DNA from: CAVSWT01 sp963782985
Lineage (GTDB): Bacteria; Bacteroidota; Ignavibacteria; Ignavibacteriales; Ignavibacteriaceae
Reading direction: 5' to 3'
Length of the DNA stretch: 64,000 nt
Assembly: GCA_963782985.1 (NCBI GenBank)
Contig: CAWALU010000003.1
Location: 124,001-188,000, forward strand
Shown in pieces: positions 17,805 to 27,072 of this stretch. Under the pieces are notes generated by a model. The model was not told the origin of the DNA, made no database searches, and was given only the letters and a program-made list of their open reading frames with translations. Position 1 is the first letter of the stretch. Each line of letters starts with the position of its first letter. The position numbers were made by a program, and so were the translations under genes.

Positions 17805-17914
17805 TTAGGAATTAGGTTATAAAAAGTAAATTGTTCTTTCCAATATGTGATATATATAAAGTTTATTTTATTTGCTTCTGCATATATTAAGGTTCAATAA
17901 AATAGGAGCTGTCG

Positions 17915-18454
17915 ATGAACACGATTTACAAATTTTATAAAATAAATACTATTTGCTTTTTAATATTTTTAACTGCAATTTTTTCACAAACACTCAATGC
18001 TCAAGAAACCCAACCAAAAAATTTTGCTTTCGGCGCTGAACTTGGAATGCTCTCCGGAACAATTAACAATACAGTATTTGCGCTTGGCTTCAACGCCGAT
18101 TACTTAGTGGCTCCTACTTTTTCGTTTGGGGAATTTTTAACTTTCTCTCCTTCAAGCGACTTACTTCAAATTTCCGCCAATACCGTTGCACAATTTCATA
18201 TTCCGGTAGATAGATTTGAGCTTGTTCCCTATATGGGAATTGCTTTAATTTATGGCAACGTTGACGCTCCTCCGTTAAGCGAAAGCGATTTTACTGTGGG
18301 TTTCCCCATTGGTTTGATGTTTACATACCCGGTTGGTCCTCAAATAAATGTTTCTGCCAGAACTCAAGTTTCAATTTATACGTTAGACTATGGCGCAATA
18401 GGGACTGACAAATCGGATGTGCAGTTTCTTGTTGGCTTTAGATATTCGCCGTAG
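17915..18454 (+). CDS. Outer-membrane beta-barrel-like protein
   Basis: Function unknown. Signal peptide: about 1-30, ending in TLNAQ. The remaining 150 residues alternate polar and hydrophobic positions in strands (FAFGAELGMLSG, VFALGFNADYLV, FELVPYMGIALIYG, INVSARTQVSIY). The chain ends in an aromatic strand, VQFLVGFRYSP. About eight strands would fit a small OmpW/OmpA-like barrel. AGGAG about 6 bases before the ATG supports the start. It stands alone downstream of metH. No substrate can be inferred. Confidence 0.72.
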   Translation: MNTIYKFYKINTICFLIFLTAIFSQTLNAQETQPKNFAFGAELGMLSGTINNTVFALGFNADYLVAPTFSFGEFLTFSPSSDLLQISANTVAQFHIPVDRFELVPYMGIALIYGNVDAPPLSESDFTVGFPIGLMFTYPVGPQINVSARTQVSIYTLDYGAIGTDKSDVQFLVGFRYSP

Positions 18455-18739
18455 TATAAATTTTAAAAAATATTAACCTCTATTTATAATTTTTTTTGGG
18501 ATTAAATTTTATTGGGATTTTTTTAAAGTCTTCATAAATAAAATCATTAAAAATGATAAAGCAAAAACATTTCTAATTTTTACCATCCTTTTATAAAAAA
18601 TCTTTTACTAAATTGAGGGAAATTTAGATGGAATTCATTAAATAATATAGTTCCTCATTTCCATCTACCTTAAAAAAAATTTTTTTAGTAACTTTAACTG
18701 CAATTTATTTTAGATAACAACTGATATTCCGGGGTGTCT

Positions 18740-20884
18740 ATGAAAAATAACTTTTACTTTTTAATATCAATTCTCTTCCTCGCTTCTGAATTAACTCTTT
18801 CACAAAATTACCAATTGGTGTGGTCTGATGAATTTGACGGAACCGAGTTAAACATTAATAATTGGAGCAGAGAATCCGGCGGTTCCGGCTGGGGAAATAA
18901 TGAATTAGAGTATTATACCACGCGAGAAGAAAATTCTTTTGTTAGTAACGGAGCGCTCACTATTAAAGCTTTAAAAGAATCTTATGGCGGCAGAGACTAT
19001 ACTTCTGCAAGATTAAAAACTCAAGGGAAAAAGTTTTTTAAATACGGCAAGATTGAAGCGCGAATAAAATTGCCTTATTCACAAGGAATTTGGCCCGCGT
19101 TTTGGACACTTGGCGAAAGTATTAATTCTGTAAGCTGGCCTGCCTGCGGCGAAATTGATATAATGGAAATGATCGGCGGCTCAACCAGTAACAACAGCGA
19201 TAAGAAAACTTACGGCACTCTTCATTGGGATCAAAGTGGACATGCATCCTACGGCGGGAATTATACTTTAAGTTCGGGAATTTTTGCCGATGATTTTCAT
19301 ACTTTTGGAATTATATGGGACCCTGAAAAAATTACCTGGTATGTTGATGATGTTTCCTTTTTTTCAATGGATATTACTTCGCAAGATTTAGATGAATTTC
19401 AAAAAGAGCAATTTATAATTTTAAATGTAGCCGTCGGCGGAGCTTGGCCCGGTAATCCCAACTCAACAACTGTATTTCCGCAAACAATGGAAGTTGATTA
19501 TGTAAGAGTATATCAAGATGTTTCTCAACTTCCTGATATAAATATTATTACTCCAATTGATAATTCAAAAATTAATCCCGGCGACAATCTAACTATTAAT
19601 GCCGATGTAAAATTTGAAGGAAAGATTTCGCGCGTTGAGTTTTATCAGGACGCGGTTAAAATTGGCGAAACAATTTTTGAACCTTATGAAATGAATTTAT
19701 CTAATGTTTCCTCCGGATGTTACAACGTGTATGCTATCGCTTATACTGATAAAGGCTTTTCATCAAAAAGCGCTTCGGTAAATTTTAAAGTTGGAAGCGA
19801 CTGTGTGGAAGGGGCATATCAAATTCTGCCTGCGAAAATTCCCGGCGAAATTGAAGCGGAAAATTTTAACCTCGGCGGGCAGGGCATCGCTTATTATGAT
19901 AATGATGCATCAAATAGCGGAGGCGCTTATCGTATAACTGAAGGCGTGGATATTCAAGAATGCACCGATGAAGGGGGTGGCTATAATGTGGGATATATAA
20001 ATCCGAATGAATGGATTAATTATTTTGTTGATGTGAAAGAAATGGGAGTTTATAATATTGAAGTCCGCGCGGCTTCTAACAATACAACCGGCGGAGCTTT
20101 TCATGTTGAATTTGACGGAGTGGACAAAACAGGAAGTGTGAATGTTCCCAATACAAACGGCTGGCAGAATTGGACGACTGTTACCGCGGAAAACATTTCT
20201 CTTACCGCCGGCGTTCATACCATGAACATTTTTTTTGAATTAGGTAATATTAACATAAATAAATTTGGAATTTATCATCCTAACTCAACTCCCGAAATTG
20301 AACTGCTTTCGCCAAACGGAGGAGAAAGCTGGCAGGTTGGAAGCGTTCAGGAAATAAAATGGAACAGCGTAAAAGTATCGGATGTAAAAATTGGTTTATC
20401 AACCAACGGAGGAAGCTCGTGGTCGTTTGTATCAAATAAAACAACTTCCGCATTCGGAGTTTATAGATGGAAGATTTCTGACACACCTTCGGATAATTGC
20501 TTAATACAAATTGTAAATAATAATGATTTTTCAGTAACTGGTAAAAGCAGTGATAAGTTTATTATTACCAACACTACCGATGTAAATGAAAATAAAACTT
20601 CTATTCAAAAATTTTCTTTAAGTCAGAATTATCCAAATCCTTTTAACCCCACCACCAAAATAAAATATACCATTCCTTATATTGGGACAACGCATTCTTT
20701 GTCCGTACGAATTAATGTTTACAATATGCTTGGTAAAGAAATTGCCACATTAGTAAATGAAAAAGAATCGCCTGGCGAATATGAAGTTGAATTTGATGGC
20801 AGCAGCCTGCCCAGCGGAATTTATTATTATAGATTGCAATCTGGGGAGTTTAACGAAACTAAAAAACTAGTTCTTCTAAAGTAA
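18740..20884 (+). CDS. T9SS-exported GH16 beta-glucanase with CBM6
   Basis: Likely an endo-beta-1,3(4)-glucanase acting outside the cell. After a signal peptide (ends LTLSQ) the GH16 domain spans about 25-260. Its catalytic motif GEIDIMEM has the nucleophile Glu (about 137), Asp and acid/base Glu (about 142), and the aromatic WPAFWTLGE lies upstream. Next are an Ig-like domain (about 270-350), a CBM6 (about 360-515: GEIEAENFNLGG, SGGAYRITEGVDI, GYINPNEWINYFVDV) and a module with LLSPNGGESWQVGSVQEIKW (about 520-610). The last 90 residues are a T9SS sorting domain: SQNYPNPFNPTTKIKYTIP to a TKKLVLLK end. The ATG at 18740 follows GGGG; the frame also allows GTG at 18734. Single-gene unit. Confidence 0.92.
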   Translation: MKNNFYFLISILFLASELTLSQNYQLVWSDEFDGTELNINNWSRESGGSGWGNNELEYYTTREENSFVSNGALTIKALKESYGGRDYTSARLKTQGKKFFKYGKIEARIKLPYSQGIWPAFWTLGESINSVSWPACGEIDIMEMIGGSTSNNSDKKTYGTLHWDQSGHASYGGNYTLSSGIFADDFHTFGIIWDPEKITWYVDDVSFFSMDITSQDLDEFQKEQFIILNVAVGGAWPGNPNSTTVFPQTMEVDYVRVYQDVSQLPDINIITPIDNSKINPGDNLTINADVKFEGKISRVEFYQDAVKIGETIFEPYEMNLSNVSSGCYNVYAIAYTDKGFSSKSASVNFKVGSDCVEGAYQILPAKIPGEIEAENFNLGGQGIAYYDNDASNSGGAYRITEGVDIQECTDEGGGYNVGYINPNEWINYFVDVKEMGVYNIEVRAASNNTTGGAFHVEFDGVDKTGSVNVPNTNGWQNWTTVTAENISLTAGVHTMNIFFELGNININKFGIYHPNSTPEIELLSPNGGESWQVGSVQEIKWNSVKVSDVKIGLSTNGGSSWSFVSNKTTSAFGVYRWKISDTPSDNCLIQIVNNNDFSVTGKSSDKFIITNTTDVNENKTSIQKFSLSQNYPNPFNPTTKIKYTIPYIGTTHSLSVRINVYNMLGKEIATLVNEKESPGEYEVEFDGSSLPSGIYYYRLQSGEFNETKKLVLLK

Positions 20885-20949
20885 AATTATTCCAGACTTA
20901 AATTGATTCATTCAAATTTTATACTTACAGTTTTTTGAAGTTTTATTTT

Positions 20950-20957
20950 TATATTTG
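20950..20957 (+). promoter_or_regulatory. TATATTTG promoter -7-like element upstream of the ClC gene
   Basis: TATATTTG, 50 bases before the TTG start at 21008; the same octamer precedes metH and hemH. A -33 TTTG at the usual 19-21 base distance is not clear. Tentative. Confidence 0.35.
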
Positions 20958-21007
20958 TCTAAAATATTCCAAGTCGTAAAACTCTTCAAAAGTTGGAGTA
21001 AGCCAAT

Positions 21008-23080
21008 TTGAAATCTGTGTCGTTAAAAATTCCATTCAAAAAATTTTCTTTATACACAACTAGCCTTTTCGAGCGCGCTCGAATGACCGAGCATACCTTC
21101 CTTATAATTATCGCAATTATAATCGGCGTAATGGCGGGCTTTTCTGCAATTGGAATAAGGGCATTAATTAAAGCAATCTCCTCTCTTTCTTTTCCCGGCG
21201 ATTTTAGTATTCTTCAAAACATTATGAACACGCCCTGGTATTGGGTGTTAATTGTTCCCGTTATTGGCGGATTAATTGTCGGACCAATAATTTATTTTTT
21301 AGCGCCCGAAGCAAAAGGTCACGGTGTTCCTGAAGTTATGCAGGCAATTTTATTGCGCGGCGGAAATATAAGACCGCGGGTTGCATTTATAAAAGCGATT
21401 GCTTCAGCTGTTTCAATTGGAACAGGCGGCTCGGTGGGAAGAGAAGGTCCGATCATTCAAATTGGTTCAAGCATTGGTTCTATGGTTGGTCAATTTTTAA
21501 GAGTGCCGAGCAAGCGCTTAAAAACTTTAGTGGGCTGCGGGGCTGCTGCCGGTATAGCCGCCGCATTCAATGCGCCCATTGCGGGCGCATTATTCGCTGT
21601 TGAAATTATCTTGATGGATTTTACAGTTGCACAGTTTTCGCCTATCGTAATAGCTTCTGTAATGGCAACAGTTATTTCACACAGTTTTGAAGGAAACTTT
21701 GCCGCATTTGTTGTTCCCCGTTACCAGCTTGCTTCTCCCTATGAAATATTTTTTTACTTTGTGCTGGGCGCTCTAAGTGGAGTGATCTCTTTTTTATTCA
21801 TTAAGGTTCTTTATCTATTTGAAGAATATTTTGATAATAGATTAAAATTACCAGAGTACTTAAAGCCTGCATTGGGAGGTGTTGGAATTGGCGCCATCGG
21901 GTTAATATTTCCGCAAGTTATGGGCGTTGGTTATGATTCAATTAACAACGCGCTTTACGGAAATATGATTTGGTACGTAGCGTTAATATTAATCTTTGTG
22001 AAGATATTGGCGACTTCGGTTACGCTTGGTTCTGGAGGAAGCGGCGGAATTTTTGCACCGTCACTTTTTATGGGCGCAATGCTTGGTTATTTTTTTGGCT
22101 CATTCGTTCATCAAATGTTTCCTGATATAACTGCAACGCCGGGGGCTTATGCGCTGGTTGCTATGACTGGCTTGGTTGCCGGAACTACGCGCGCTCCCAT
22201 TACTGCAATAATTATAGTCTTTGAATTAACCAACGATTACAGAATTGTTTTGCCTTTGATGATCACGGGAATAATAAGCACAATCATTTCATCTAAGCTC
22301 TCGCGCGAATCTATATATACTTTAAAATTAGTATTGCGCAACATTGGAATTAAAGAAGGATTTGAAACAAACTTAATGGAATCAATTTTTGTTAAGAGTG
22401 TTTATCGAAAAGAATTTGATACCATTGACGTTACCGATAATTTTAGTAAAGTGGTGAACCATGTTATACGAGGGCAGGAGGCGAATTTTCCCGTGGCTAA
22501 TAGTCAGGGCAGCGTTGTTGGGATGATTTCTATTTATGATATTAAAGATTATTTATTTGAAAGAGAATCTCTCGAAAATGTGTTGATTGCAGGCGATATT
22601 ATAAATCCCCGTTTTGAGCCTGTTATTATTGAAGAAAATTGTCAAAACGCTTTAGACAAAATGCAGAAATATGATTTTGAAGGTTTGCCTGTGGTCGATT
22701 CAATTTTATCAAAAAAAATAATAGGAATGATTTGGCGTAAAGATATTTTAGACGCTTATCAAAAAGAAACTGATCGCAGAGAAATTACCGCCAGCCTGGC
22801 AAGCAGCATCAATATGAAAGACGACACAACTCAAATTCATTTTATGGAAGGTTATTCTATTAGTGAAATAATTCCGCCAAAATCTTTTAATGGAAAATCA
22901 ATTAGAGAATTAAATATTAGAAGACGATTTGGCGTTGATGTGCTTTCGATAAAAACTAAGGAAAAGTACGGCGAAAAAATAAACGCTATCCCAAGTCCCG
23001 ATTATATTATTACCGCGGAAGATAAATTAATTGTTGCGGGCGAAATAAAAAGTATTAATTTTTTAAAAAATGTTGATTGA
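21008..23080 (+). CDS. ClC-type chloride channel/transporter with CBS pair and TrkA-C domain
   Basis: An inner-membrane ClC protein moving chloride or a similar anion, possibly coupled to protons. The membrane part (about 30-440) has GSVGREGPIIQIGSSIG and GSGGSGGIFAPSLFMGAMLG, the anion-filter segments. Two CBS domains follow (about 455-575: DVTDNFSKVVNHVIRG, then FEGLPVVDS). A TrkA-C/RCK-C-like domain closes the protein (about 605-690: SISEIIPPKSFNGKSIREL, DYIITAEDKLIVAG). CBS and RCK-C domains usually bind nucleotides, so gating by ligand is likely. The start is a TTG with GGAG nine bases upstream; the first ATG, at 21083, would cut the N-terminal helix. It overlaps the next gene by 11 bases, so it heads a run of four same-strand genes. 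Confidence 0.9.
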   Translation: MKSVSLKIPFKKFSLYTTSLFERARMTEHTFLIIIAIIIGVMAGFSAIGIRALIKAISSLSFPGDFSILQNIMNTPWYWVLIVPVIGGLIVGPIIYFLAPEAKGHGVPEVMQAILLRGGNIRPRVAFIKAIASAVSIGTGGSVGREGPIIQIGSSIGSMVGQFLRVPSKRLKTLVGCGAAAGIAAAFNAPIAGALFAVEIILMDFTVAQFSPIVIASVMATVISHSFEGNFAAFVVPRYQLASPYEIFFYFVLGALSGVISFLFIKVLYLFEEYFDNRLKLPEYLKPALGGVGIGAIGLIFPQVMGVGYDSINNALYGNMIWYVALILIFVKILATSVTLGSGGSGGIFAPSLFMGAMLGYFFGSFVHQMFPDITATPGAYALVAMTGLVAGTTRAPITAIIIVFELTNDYRIVLPLMITGIISTIISSKLSRESIYTLKLVLRNIGIKEGFETNLMESIFVKSVYRKEFDTIDVTDNFSKVVNHVIRGQEANFPVANSQGSVVGMISIYDIKDYLFERESLENVLIAGDIINPRFEPVIIEENCQNALDKMQKYDFEGLPVVDSILSKKIIGMIWRKDILDAYQKETDRREITASLASSINMKDDTTQIHFMEGYSISEIIPPKSFNGKSIRELNIRRRFGVDVLSIKTKEKYGEKINAIPSPDYIITAEDKLIVAGEIKSINFLKNVD

Positions 23081-24023
23081 TAAATTATTTGTTTTCGTTT
23101 TTTATTGTGCTGCTCTCAGCTTACTGCTTTGCGGCTGCAACTCTGAAAAAAAAACAGAACCAAATCAAAAACAAACGCTTGTTGTAGATTCTAATTTTGT
23201 AGTGAATATTTCAAACCCTCATTATAAAAACGGAAAGGGAAGCGTTGTTTATTTTGATGATTCACATAACAACTATAATAAAATTACAAATACCTATAAA
23301 CCTTTTGCCGACTTGCTGCAAGCCGACGGTTATAGCGTTAAGCCGTTTAATTTAGAATTTAAAAAAGGAACTTTAAGATTAAGTGATATTCTTATTATTG
23401 CGGATCCTCTAAATTCGGTTAATGTAAATCATTGGATTATTCCCAACCCTTCAGCCTTCACGCCAAATGAGATAAATTATTTAAATAGCTGGGTAAAAAA
23501 CGGGGGCTCGCTTCTGCTAATAGCCAGCCACATGCCTTTTGCAGGCGCGTCTGCAAATTTAGCCGCCTCATTTGGATTTAAATTTTATAACGGCTATGCA
23601 AAAGACACAACCGGAAAATTTCTCACTATGTTTTATAAATCTGATAAAACATTAGCTTCAAATTTTCTTACAAAAAATATTGATTCGATAGCTTCATTTA
23701 CCGGGCAAGCGTTTGATATCCCGCCAGCCGCTTTTCCATTATTAATTCTTAATTCTAATCATGTTGTTTTTATGCCCGATACGGCGGGCGTTTTTCATAC
23801 TCACACTGCAACAACAGGATTACAAAATGGAATTCAAGGCGCAATATTAAAATATGGAAAAGGTAGAGTTGCTGTTTTTGGCGAGTCGGAAATGTTCACG
23901 GCAAAAATTCTTCCGCCGCAAAATATAAAAATTGGCCTGAATAATTTAAGCGCGAAACAAAATAAAGATTTTATTTTAAATGTAATTCGTTGGCTTGATA
24001 ATGAACAAACGAAATTGAAATGA
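23070..24023 (+). CDS. Putative lipoprotein with ThuA/glutamine-amidotransferase-like fold
   Basis: Specific function unknown. The N terminus is hydrophobic and ends in LLLCGCNSEKK, a likely lipobox with the lipidated Cys near residue 23. The mature part carries alternating strands and helices: GSVVYFDDSHNNY near the start, FADLLQADGYSVKPF, and DILIIADPLNS. Then come NEINYLNSWVKNGGSLLLIA and later GRVAVFGESEMFTA. This layout is that of DUF4350/GATase1-like proteins, which lack an amidotransferase triad. The ATG overlaps the end of the ClC gene by 11 bases. The stop overlaps the next start (ATGA), so translation is probably coupled with both neighbours. Confidence 0.7.
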   Translation: MLIDKLFVFVFYCAALSLLLCGCNSEKKTEPNQKQTLVVDSNFVVNISNPHYKNGKGSVVYFDDSHNNYNKITNTYKPFADLLQADGYSVKPFNLEFKKGTLRLSDILIIADPLNSVNVNHWIIPNPSAFTPNEINYLNSWVKNGGSLLLIASHMPFAGASANLAASFGFKFYNGYAKDTTGKFLTMFYKSDKTLASNFLTKNIDSIASFTGQAFDIPPAAFPLLILNSNHVVFMPDTAGVFHTHTATTGLQNGIQGAILKYGKGRVAVFGESEMFTAKILPPQNIKIGLNNLSAKQNKDFILNVIRWLDNEQTKLK

Positions 24024-25015
24024 AAAATAATTTTAGAGCTTTAGTTGTAAGAGAAAGTGAAAAAAACTTTTTTAGGAAAGTTGAAGAAAAAGATATTAAT
24101 GATCTTCCTAAAAACGAAGTTTTAATTAATGTTAAATATTCTTCTTTAAATTATAAAGACGCATTGTCAGCAAGCGGTAATAAAGGCGTTACAAGAATGT
24201 ATCCCCACACTCCCGGCATAGACGCGGCAGGCGTTGTGGTTTCATCGTCAAACAAAAAAATAAAAGTAGGAGACGAAGTAATTGTAACCGGTTATGACCT
24301 TGGCGTAAATACTTCAGGCGGATTTGGAGAATATATTAGAGCGCCTTACGATTGGATAGTTTTAAAACCAAAAGATCTTTCCTTAAAAGAAAGTATGATT
24401 TACGGAACCGCCGGCTTCACGGCTGCACTATCAATATATAAATTAGAAGAGAACGGTTTAAAAAAATCAAATGGAGAAATACTTGTAACCGGCGCCAGCG
24501 GCGGAGTTGGGTCGATGGCTGTTTCTATTTTTTCAAAAATAGGTTATGGCGTAACGGCGCTAACGGGCAAAACAGACAAAGCTGATTATCTTAAAAACAT
24601 TGGCGCTAAAAATTTAATCGATAGAAATTTATTTAATGAAGTTGATGACAAAGCTTTGCTTAAAGCACGATGGGATGGAGTTGTCGATACTGTCGGCGGT
24701 GAAATACTCACCCGTGCAATTAAATCAACAAAGCCCTGGGGAAGCGTTGCTGTCTGCGGTAATGCGGCTTCGCCAAAAATAGAATTAACGGTTTACCCTT
24801 TAATTTTGCGGGGCGTAAATTTATTGGGAATTGATTCGGCATATTGCCCCAATGAATTGAGAAATATTATATGGCAAAAAATTTCAACTGAGTGGAAATT
24901 AGATATTCTAAATGAAATTTATACTGAAGTTTCACTCGAAGAACTTTCTCCTAAAATCGATCAAATTTTAAAAGGTAAAATTACAGGCAGAGTTTTAGTT
25001 AATTTGAACAAATGA
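24020..25015 (+). CDS. AcuI/YhdH-type NADPH acrylyl-CoA reductase or quinone oxidoreductase
   Basis: A medium-chain reductase of 331 residues. AcuI members reduce acrylyl-CoA to propionyl-CoA with NADPH. YhdH-type features are present: FRALVV at the start, SSLNYKDALSASGNKGVTR, YPHTPGIDAAGVVVSS, TGYDLGVNTSGGFGEYIR and the nucleotide loop ILVTGASGGVGSMAVS. LLGIDSAYCPNELR near residue 270 is also typical. Catalytic zinc ligands are absent. The start overlaps the lipoprotein stop (ATGA). Whether it acts on acrylyl-CoA in this organism is not shown by context. Confidence 0.88.
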   Translation: MKNNFRALVVRESEKNFFRKVEEKDINDLPKNEVLINVKYSSLNYKDALSASGNKGVTRMYPHTPGIDAAGVVVSSSNKKIKVGDEVIVTGYDLGVNTSGGFGEYIRAPYDWIVLKPKDLSLKESMIYGTAGFTAALSIYKLEENGLKKSNGEILVTGASGGVGSMAVSIFSKIGYGVTALTGKTDKADYLKNIGAKNLIDRNLFNEVDDKALLKARWDGVVDTVGGEILTRAIKSTKPWGSVAVCGNAASPKIELTVYPLILRGVNLLGIDSAYCPNELRNIIWQKISTEWKLDILNEIYTEVSLEELSPKIDQILKGKITGRVLVNLNK

Positions 25016-25027
25016 TAAAGATGATAA

Positions 25028-25474
25028 ATGATTTCGGTTTCTAAACGCACATTAAATATTATTGCCGCTTCTGTTTGGGTAATTGGCGCGGTCATACTTT
25101 TAACCAAAAGCATTATTCTAATTCAAAAAGCGGAAGCAATCAAGCCCGATAAAATATGGATATTTATTCCCGTTTTATTAGCATTAATTTTCGGCGGCAT
25201 AAAAGCAAAGTTTGTTATTAGTAAAAGCTGTAAAAGAAATTTAAAAAGAATTGCAGCTTTAAAAGATCCAAAGCTTCACCAATTTTATTCGCCGGCTTTT
25301 TTTCTGATATTAATTTTAATGATAAGCGCGGGAATTGTATTATCAAAATTTGCAAACGATAATTTCGCATTATTAATAAGCGCAGCAACTTTGGATTTGA
25401 GTATTGCTATTGCATTGTTTGGCGGGGTCTATATTTATTGGCGGCAAAAAGCTTTTGAAAATAACTTGCCTTAA
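25028..25474 (+). CDS. Small integral membrane protein, unknown function
   Basis: Not recognised. The 148 residues hold four predicted membrane segments, at about 9-29, 44-62, 90-108 and 113-135. A basic loop between the second and third (SKSCKRNLKRIAALKD) probably faces the cytoplasm. It lies 12 bases after the reductase and is probably the last gene of the ClC-lipoprotein-reductase run. It converges on the polyferredoxin gene only 5 bases away. Confidence 0.65.
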   Translation: MISVSKRTLNIIAASVWVIGAVILLTKSIILIQKAEAIKPDKIWIFIPVLLALIFGGIKAKFVISKSCKRNLKRIAALKDPKLHQFYSPAFFLILILMISAGIVLSKFANDNFALLISAATLDLSIAIALFGGVYIYWRQKAFENNLP

Positions 25475-25479
25475 CAAAT

Positions 25480-27042
25480 CTAAAACGGAAACTCTTCCTG
25501 GTAATTTACATTTTGTTCAATCTTTTCTTCCGGCAGCTTTTGCGCGGTTAGATGAATGGGATTGCCGTCAACATAAATTGCTTTATATGGTTTTGTGGGA
25601 CAAGCATATTCGCAAGCCCCGCAGCCCACGCAATATTCATTCGTTACTTCCGGTAAGTGTAAATTTTTATAAGGAACCATTTTTACCGCTTTGGTGGGGC
25701 AATGCTCTGAGCAGGCGCCGCATTCCGTTTTTTCAATTTCAACTATGCAGTTTTCTTTTATGAAATGAGCCTTGCCTAATTGCAGCGTCTTCTTTTCGTT
25801 TGAACCGACTGGCAGTATTGCTCCGCTGGGACAAACATCTCCGCATATAGTACAATCAAAATTGCAGAACGAAGTTTTGTAATCCATATACGGCTGAAGT
25901 ATTCCTAAAAATCCGTATTCTAAAAAAGAAGGCTGCAGAACTTGCGTTGGGCAGGCGCTAACGCATAAATGACAAGCAGTGCAAGAGCTTGTAAAATTTT
26001 CTAAATTTTTTGATCCCGGCGGCGTTACGGCGTAATTTTTTACGATGGGAGTTTTATTATCCTTCTTAGGAATAATTTTAACTTGCGCTGATGACAAACC
26101 AGCCAAACCTAAAACATAAAAGAAAGTTTTTGAAATAGTCTCTCTTTTTTTAAAATCCAAATTAGCGGCTGCGATTTTCTTATTTGAATTGAAAGAGCTT
26201 TTATAAGTTATTCCTTCCGAAGCGCAAACGCTCAAACAATTATAACAAGCTACGCATCGTGAAAAATCAACAACTTTGTTTGTTTTATCAATGCAGCCCG
26301 ACTTGCAAACTTTTGTGCAAAGATTACACGATATACAATTTTGTTCATCAATAGAAATTTTGTAAAAAGAAAATTTTGAAATTAATCCAAGCAAAGTTCC
26401 CACCGGGCAGACTGTATTGCAAAATAATCTTCCCTTTGTGAATGACATAAAACCAACTATCGCTAAAATTGTAAATGAAAAAGCCGCGGCAAAAATGCTG
26501 ATATGTTTTATCTCAATAGGATATAAAAAATATATATTAAAATTTTCCAAAGTGAAGGCAATAGAATTATTGGCCGCTAATAATAAAGGATGAAAAAGAT
26601 TTGTAATAATTCTTCCATAATTACTGTAAGGATCAAGCAGGCTTACTGCAATTAAGCTGCTTGATAAAAAAGAGATGATTGCGAGCCCTAAAAAAGAATA
26701 CTTAATTATTTTATAATCTTTTAAAAAATGAAAATATTTTTTCTTATTTATTTTTTTAGAAACCCCTGAAATGAAGTCTTGGAATATTCCAAGCGGGCAG
26801 ACGGTTGAACAATAAACTCTTCCAAACAGAAATGTTAGCGCAAGTATAAAAATAAACCCAGCGGCGGCAATTGTATAAACGTTTACAAATTTTAATAGCG
26901 ATGGAATAAACTGAAGGTATAAAAAATAATTATATGCTTTGGCGGGAATTAAATTGGTAAAATCTAAAAACAAAAAAGTAATGCATAAAAAGAAAAGTAA
27001 AGAAACATAAATTCTTAACCTACGCAAACGCACTAATTTCAT
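25480..27042 (-). CDS. NapH/YccM-like membrane polyferredoxin
   Basis: A membrane electron-transfer protein of 520 residues. The N-terminal half has about five membrane helices and two NapH-type motifs, CSTVCPLG and CNTVCPVG. Many [4Fe-4S] cysteine sets follow: CISCNLCTKVC, CVACYNCLSVC, CTACHLCVSACP, CTICGDVCP, CGACSEHCP and CVGCGACEYACP. These are enough for about six clusters, facing either side of the membrane. Such proteins pass electrons from quinols or ferredoxins to a periplasmic partner. The DUF362 gene lies 31 bases upstream on the same strand, so the two form an operon. The partner acceptor is not known. It is larger than NapH (about 290) because of the extra ferredoxin domains. Confidence 0.87.
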   Translation of the reverse strand: MKLVRLRRLRIYVSLLFFLCITFLFLDFTNLIPAKAYNYFLYLQFIPSLLKFVNVYTIAAAGFIFILALTFLFGRVYCSTVCPLGIFQDFISGVSKKINKKKYFHFLKDYKIIKYSFLGLAIISFLSSSLIAVSLLDPYSNYGRIITNLFHPLLLAANNSIAFTLENFNIYFLYPIEIKHISIFAAAFSFTILAIVGFMSFTKGRLFCNTVCPVGTLLGLISKFSFYKISIDEQNCISCNLCTKVCKSGCIDKTNKVVDFSRCVACYNCLSVCASEGITYKSSFNSNKKIAAANLDFKKRETISKTFFYVLGLAGLSSAQVKIIPKKDNKTPIVKNYAVTPPGSKNLENFTSSCTACHLCVSACPTQVLQPSFLEYGFLGILQPYMDYKTSFCNFDCTICGDVCPSGAILPVGSNEKKTLQLGKAHFIKENCIVEIEKTECGACSEHCPTKAVKMVPYKNLHLPEVTNEYCVGCGACEYACPTKPYKAIYVDGNPIHLTAQKLPEEKIEQNVNYQEEFPF

Positions 27043-27072
27043 TATTACAAATACATCTTTAATTATTTACAA

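Noticed and set aside
25404..25763. Plus-strand 119-residue frame
   Set aside because: It lies opposite the Cys-rich C terminus of the polyferredoxin and has no family pattern or ribosome site.
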